From contig CALGGO010000099.1 of NCBI GenBank assembly GCA_937916085.1, positions 58,098 through 122,097 of the forward strand: a DNA stretch of 64,000 nucleotides, written 5' to 3'. Positions 60,501-64,000 of the stretch are shown in pieces (the first letter of the stretch is position 1; each line of letters opens with the position of its first letter). The DNA is from an uncultured Prevotellaceae bacterium. GTDB lineage: Bacteria > Bacteroidota > Bacteroidia > Bacteroidales > Muribaculaceae. Both the position numbers and the translations under genes were made by a program. Under the pieces are notes generated by a model. It was not told where the DNA came from and did no database searches. It saw only the letters and a program-made list of their open reading frames with translations.

Positions 60501-61382
60501 TCAATTGCCTTGTCTGTCACTAACCTTGAGAACAATCTCGAAATGGCTGGTGTGCATATCAATGGCGAGGATAGAGAGATTAGGCTGGTTGCCGACAAGA
60601 CGAAATTCGTGAATCCCGAAGGAGTACAGATTGCGTCGTTTACCATAGATGGACTACAAAGCAACAAGGTGCAATGTCTTGACGAGAATGGCAACAAACG
60701 ACTCGAAGTCGATGTCGCAGGCGTAAGAATGTACTATCCGCTTCAATCCGGGCAGACTACACCGCAGGTAATGAAAGAAGAAATCTTCCTCTTTGACGCC
60801 AATGGCAATGTGTCGGGAACAGAGACCCGCTACTACAATATCAACGGAACCATCAAATGGCGATTGGACTCTGCTGGGACTCTCGCAGCCGCAACACTTG
60901 AAGAATATTGGACTACCGAAGCGGCATACATTGTGGGAGATACCTCAATGCAGCAGTTGTTCCAGAATGTGAAAACTGGTCATAGAATAAGCAATGAGTG
61001 GACAAATACCACCGGCAGGGTGACCACCGGCTCGGTCTCTCGTTTTACATCGGTGCAGGGTAGTCATGCTTCCTATAATGGGCGAGTCGCAAATGGGGTG
61101 ATAGGAGACTCAGTCGCTCCAAGCAGTTCTACCGATTGGCTCACTGGTTGGTTCATGACTCGACTGACTGCTTCCTATGAAGGTAAAGAGGATGATACGA
61201 AATTAGGCACCTATAGCCGCCATTTCGTGTATTATGACAATGGTTCACCAAGTGTGTGTATCTTGACGTGGGACAGCAATAACTCTGTGATTGTTTCAGA
61301 ACTTACGTTTGAGTTTAATGTTGATACTCACTACATAACAGATGTTATTTATGAGGATATAACGCCAAATCCCGATTTATAA
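57561..61382 (+). CDS. tail tip / baseplate hub protein (Tal-like)
   Basis: 1273 residues. The N-terminal 400 residues look like the gp27-type hub domain of tail-associated proteins (WRKELMSEEYVLLTFSTADV; YEYEQKFHAVWEKWKQHILF; FDGVSIFDALNSIAEAWDIE). The rest is a string of beta domains (RKKLTAESVEIMHSSHIGGK; INGEDREIRLVADKTKFVNP) ending near a receptor-facing part. It probably forms the tail tip that contacts the cell envelope. No peptidase motif identified. Confidence 0.8.
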   Translation: MKIYSKNGTEIIDVALNDTCTWRKELMSEEYVLLTFSTADVLPIKKGCYVNTDFGNGRYEIVSVDKPKYNTTTGGYEYEQKFHAVWEKWKQHILFYDRQNGNFEKSWSLTSSPAYFLSIVISNLEAAGLGTYTFVADEEISTEIKNITFDGVSIFDALNSIAEAWDIEWWVEDHVIRIGKCEFGTAIDFEIGDVVSDMQANVSGGDYATRIYVFGSTRNLPTNYRGEQNNAVVEGVVEKRLALPSGIDHIDAWENLAPEDVIEAVIINDDIYPRRVGTISNVTTKQYNDTITNDDGSTTQEQWNAYRYKDSGLTFSKDYVLPGVELRIVFQTGTLAGLDFAVKFNPDAQVETSPAAQLFEIVRNEDYGIALPNDTMHPQVEDTYILYGYDTKFVADTLVGTAEQELLEFGQQKIIELAKNESVFSCPTDPVRCAGYSFENGELVHHVADEVDLDVGQSVLLLNDVYFGSGGRLSRVRAFEKKLDDIFNATYEVGDSAKYSHFNSLESEVKTISYKGATLLGGSNASSVALIKRNDNTPPTDYNAYSAARSRQEFLSKQRVDTAEEIINFAKGLQSSDFVADASGFGIRKQNGNWYIEGDFFHIRKKLTAESVEIMHSSHIGGKLIATPGSMAVDSITIPDGVPYYRCYLKTEDSEGNEINNTFAVNDLAYCETFNLSQSSTGKAGNHFFWRKIIAVGTNYIDLSVSDCAAESDAPLVGDKITTLGNTTDPTRQNAIIMAGAGNGNPYIRIFSGINDYFLPEPDAQLSPSGSWIKVTDSNGQKVRVDTLVSSLENSLEQVREQNDKQIVIWFGDAIPTLSNEPASDWSTTDLKEEHLKDIYYNKGYASTGGGRAYSFEKQTANGATTYSWVEITDHDVLMALEAANAAQDTADGKRRVFVSRPTTNDVYDVGDLWVNVTFPLQADGEYGDAQGVQHTYENPLYDNDILRCVTPKAAGANFSIDHWQPVQKFTSTKIEQTANSIALSVTNLENNLEMAGVHINGEDREIRLVADKTKFVNPEGVQIASFTIDGLQSNKVQCLDENGNKRLEVDVAGVRMYYPLQSGQTTPQVMKEEIFLFDANGNVSGTETRYYNINGTIKWRLDSAGTLAAATLEEYWTTEAAYIVGDTSMQQLFQNVKTGHRISNEWTNTTGRVTTGSVSRFTSVQGSHASYNGRVANGVIGDSVAPSSSTDWLTGWFMTRLTASYEGKEDDTKLGTYSRHFVYYDNGSPSVCILTWDSNNSVIVSELTFEFNVDTHYITDVIYEDITPNPDL

Positions 61383-61606
61383 TGAGCACCATCCCACATA
61401 TCAAGTTCCGTATCTCGCAAGGCGCCCTTGACCAGAGCGGTCGCTTTACGCAAGCCTGCATTCATGGAGTGGGCGGCTCGCTGACTGAGGTTCCCGAATA
61501 TCAGAAATATATGGCTGACATCATCGCTCAAGCCTTGACTATCACCAATGGCATCGCTATCGAGAATCAGCGATTCACATATAAATTCCCCTTTAAACTT
61601 GCATAG
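61382..61606 (+). CDS. small tail-tip-associated protein
   Basis: 74 residues (STIPHIKFRISQGALDQSGR ... FTYKFPFKLA). It overlaps the tip gene stop by one base and lies 2 bp before the next gene. No family recognised; probably a structural accessory of the tail tip. Confidence 0.6.
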   Translation: MSTIPHIKFRISQGALDQSGRFTQACIHGVGGSLTEVPEYQKYMADIIAQALTITNGIAIENQRFTYKFPFKLA

Positions 61607-61608
61607 AT

Positions 61609-62031
61609 ATGGCTGAAAACGATTCACAAAATATAGCAGAGACCACTTCTGTTAATATCGCAGAAGAAGAATATGCGGATGCCTACATTCAAGAGTTATA
61701 TCTCCCGCAAAAAGCAATGGGCGACACTTTGTCGGCAGTCGAGTTCAACCAAGTGCCGGCAAAGGTCAACGAGATTATTCGCTACCTGCGAGGACTCGAC
61801 AATCACATCCAGCAGTTAATCTCTGCTGCGGTTCTGGCTCTGAATAATATTCGCCTTATGACAACGCAAGAGTATCTTGCACAAGGAACTTGGGACGCGA
61901 GAATACTCTATGTGTGTGTCGATAACGGAGAACTGATGAGCGTGAATTTAGGCTTATACACTATCGCCAAGAAAGAGGGCGCAGAGACCAACAACAAGGG
62001 ATTTGCCTACTCATTACCGATTATTTTCTAA
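61609..62031 (+). CDS. tail protein of unknown role
   Basis: 140 residues, with a disordered N-terminus and a helical middle (VPAKVNEIIRYLRGLDNHIQ). The motif MGDTLSAVEFNQVPAKVNEI resembles short segments that start fibre proteins in the same phages (compare AGEFNRLIQAVGEN in the next gene), so it may join or trimerise with the fibre. Confidence 0.6.
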   Translation: MAENDSQNIAETTSVNIAEEEYADAYIQELYLPQKAMGDTLSAVEFNQVPAKVNEIIRYLRGLDNHIQQLISAAVLALNNIRLMTTQEYLAQGTWDARILYVCVDNGELMSVNLGLYTIAKKEGAETNNKGFAYSLPIIF

Positions 62032-62049
62032 CATCATAATTTTTGAACT

Positions 62050-64000
62050 ATGGCAACTGATATTAGTGACCTTTTAGGTAAGGTGGAGAACGAGGGCAAG
62101 ACGCCACAAGGCCGAGTGTCTGCCGGGGAGTTCAACCGACTCATTCAAGCCGTAGGTGAGAATCAGAATTCCGTAAAGACAATCACTGTCGATACTGATA
62201 CTTTTTCTCCCGATAATAATGGTAATGTCGTGCTTCGCATCAACAAAAGCAACGACACCTACTCCGTTAGGCTTATCTTGGAGCAGAGCCCAGCCGAGAC
62301 ACAGATGTCTGACGATGTGACTATCAAAGTCAAAGGAACATCGTCTGTGGAATATGCGGCAGGTGGCAGCGAGAACATCAACGAGGTGCTGACGTTAGAG
62401 ATACAGACAAGAACGAGCCAAGACGGAGTATGGAACAACCACATTCACACGCTTGCCGCCAACAATTCTTCGTTTGTCGAAATCTCACTGAAAAACTATC
62501 TCTATTCCGGCACGAACTATGTGCGTATGCGAGTAGTTGGCGAATATTCATCGAGTGTGTGGCAATCCTACACGCTGAATGTGGTAAACCTTTCTTTGGT
62601 CCCGAACAACACGTTTGAGGTGCCATTTGAGAGCGTTTTGTCGCTCAACTATCTTATTGGCGGTACGATTAACAAAACGCTCCAATTCGAGTTTGGAAAT
62701 GGACTTGGTAGCGATTTTGTGGCCGAGTATTCGTATCTCGATAACGACCCTGGCTGTTCTCGCAGCTTGGGGACTGATACTAACACTTCTACGGGTGTGA
62801 CATTTGATTTCACGGACACCGATATGCTTGCCGACCTGCTTTCGGTGGGTGTGCATACTATTCGTGCAAGGCTCTATGTGTCCGAGAACGTTTACACTGA
62901 TTGGGTGGAGAGCCAATACATGGTGGCTGGCTCCAGCCCTTTGGTAGTGGTGAATGATGTGCAGAGTGGCTTGGCGAACTGGACTGACGTGCGCTTCTTT
63001 AATTGGGCGGTATTTACTCCCAATGAGCCACTTGCGGTAGTGTTCCGTCTGACCGATGAGACGAACACCACCGAGTATGCTTCGTGGACTTTCAACGCAG
63101 AGAATAACACGGAATATCAGTTCTCGACGCAATTGGGCATCGAATTGAGCGACCCAACTATGACCGAGTTCTACGGCTATATGCACATCGAGGATGCCAA
63201 CGGAAACGAGCTGGCTCCAGCCGTGTTTTTCCAATTCTCGAACAACGCTGATTTTGTGCCCACTTCGGGAGCGGATTTCATTCTCCAGCCTGCCAACAGA
63301 AACAATGGTGAGAGTAACCCTGCGAGAATTATCAATGCTGCCAACGGCAATGAGGTGTCAGCCACTTTCAACGGCTTCGGGTTCATCACTGACGGCTGGA
63401 TGAACGTCAATAAAGACGTGAACTCCACTGCCGCCAATGCCGAAAAGGTGCGTGCGTTGCATATTCCTTCCGGTCGCAATATCAACATTGATTATAATCC
63501 ATTCTCCGACCTTACAAGCGGTAACAATACGGGGCGCAATATGACGTTTGAGATGGATTTCAGAACAAGCAATATTCTCGATGAGGAAGATCCAATCATT
63601 TGTATTGGTACCGATGCTGCCGATGAAATGATATGGGGATTTGAAATGCTCCCCACCAAAGCGTATGTACTCACGCAGCGCATGAGGGCAATAGCAGACC
63701 AAGACGTGGCCTGGGCCGAGGACACAAGAACACATCTTGCTGTGAACGTGGTCTATGGCTTGGCAGGGCTGAACTATGTTCGTATCTTCATTAACGGCAG
63801 AATTGAGCGTGAGTTCAACTATGAATCAAACGACCGCTTCACGCAGAGCGGTGTGCGTATTGTGCTTGGCAACAATACAAGCGACCTTGACATCTTCGGT
63901 ATGAGAGTTTACCGAAAGGCTCTCTCGACCGATGCGGTGATGACTGACTATAAGGCATCATTGAGCACCGCTGCCGAGAAGCTGTCTTTCCAGACATCAA
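62050..64000 (+). CDS. large tail fibre / receptor-binding protein with LamG-like domain (cut by window edge)
   Basis: 650 codons visible from the ATG at 62050, open to the edge. N-terminal attachment segment (RVSAGEFNRLIQAVGENQNS), several beta-sandwich repeats (about 100-480), then a concanavalin/LamG-like domain (about 480-640: NMTFEMDFRTSNILDEEDPI, NYVRIFINGRIEREFNYESN, RIVLGNNTSDLDIFGMRVYR). LamG-type domains in phage fibres bind surface glycans, so this is the likely host-range determinant. Total length unknown. Confidence 0.82.
   Translation, partial: MATDISDLLGKVENEGKTPQGRVSAGEFNRLIQAVGENQNSVKTITVDTDTFSPDNNGNVVLRINKSNDTYSVRLILEQSPAETQMSDDVTIKVKGTSSVEYAAGGSENINEVLTLEIQTRTSQDGVWNNHIHTLAANNSSFVEISLKNYLYSGTNYVRMRVVGEYSSSVWQSYTLNVVNLSLVPNNTFEVPFESVLSLNYLIGGTINKTLQFEFGNGLGSDFVAEYSYLDNDPGCSRSLGTDTNTSTGVTFDFTDTDMLADLLSVGVHTIRARLYVSENVYTDWVESQYMVAGSSPLVVVNDVQSGLANWTDVRFFNWAVFTPNEPLAVVFRLTDETNTTEYASWTFNAENNTEYQFSTQLGIELSDPTMTEFYGYMHIEDANGNELAPAVFFQFSNNADFVPTSGADFILQPANRNNGESNPARIINAANGNEVSATFNGFGFITDGWMNVNKDVNSTAANAEKVRALHIPSGRNINIDYNPFSDLTSGNNTGRNMTFEMDFRTSNILDEEDPIICIGTDAADEMIWGFEMLPTKAYVLTQRMRAIADQDVAWAEDTRTHLAVNVVYGLAGLNYVRIFINGRIEREFNYESNDRFTQSGVRIVLGNNTSDLDIFGMRVYRKALSTDAVMTDYKASLSTAAEKLSFQTS

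Noticed and set aside
51605..64000. Diversity-generating retroelement near the tail genes
   Set aside because: No reverse transcriptase or template repeat seen in the window; it could still lie beyond the right edge.

Overview
The window reads as a Bacteroidales chromosome carrying a temperate siphophage. Support for the host: Bacteroidetes-type promoters (TTTG-like box, about 20 bp, TAnnTTTG), secreted proteins with InlB-like repeats and C-terminal tails typical of type IX/Por-type sorting, a RecT/PcfJ/PcfK phage repertoire common in gut Bacteroidales, and few Shine-Dalgarno sites. Muribaculaceae or Prevotellaceae are the likeliest families, but the sequence alone does not settle this.

Chromosomal part (1 to about 18.2 kb). 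On the minus strand: the start of dxs, a small membrane protein, and three large secreted modular proteins plus a DUF4886 SGNH-like hydrolase (1502-13465). Then on the plus strand: a REP-associated transposase gene split by a frameshift, with two inverted REP-like elements just upstream; two DRGH (NUC1-type) endonuclease paralogues in tandem; and mnmE.

Prophage part (about 18.2 kb to beyond the right edge). It starts directly after mnmE with a tyrosine integrase. Next come a structured leader RNA candidate with a small ORF, a leftward lysogeny operon (CI-like repressor) and a rightward early operon: excisionase-like HTH, SbcC-like ATPase, RecT, YycJ-like MBL protein, DnaD-like and DnaC-like replication proteins, PcfK/PcfJ, MazG-like, YopX, an Fe-S type PAPS-reductase-like protein, SSB and VRR-NUC. 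A separate transcription unit follows with a sodium:solute symporter and a small outer-membrane barrel. After it lies a block of two further PAPS-reductase-like proteins alternating with two ParB-like proteins (one pair resembles IbrA/IbrB), leading directly into TerS, TerL, an SPP1-like portal and a MuF minor capsid protein with a CdiA-like toxin C-terminus.

The structural operon is then interrupted by seven small genes on the opposite strand (43805-45874) with their own promoter. It resumes with scaffold, head protein, major capsid, connectors, tail tube, tail chaperones, an 1848-residue tape measure, distal tail, tail tip and a large LamG-containing fibre gene cut by the window edge. No lysis genes or attR are visible; they should lie to the right.

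The most interesting items are the PAPS-reductase/ParB block, the phage-borne symporter plus barrel unit, the MuF toxin apparently truncated by a 13-bp tandem duplication, the structured leader RNA, and the REP/transposase unit.
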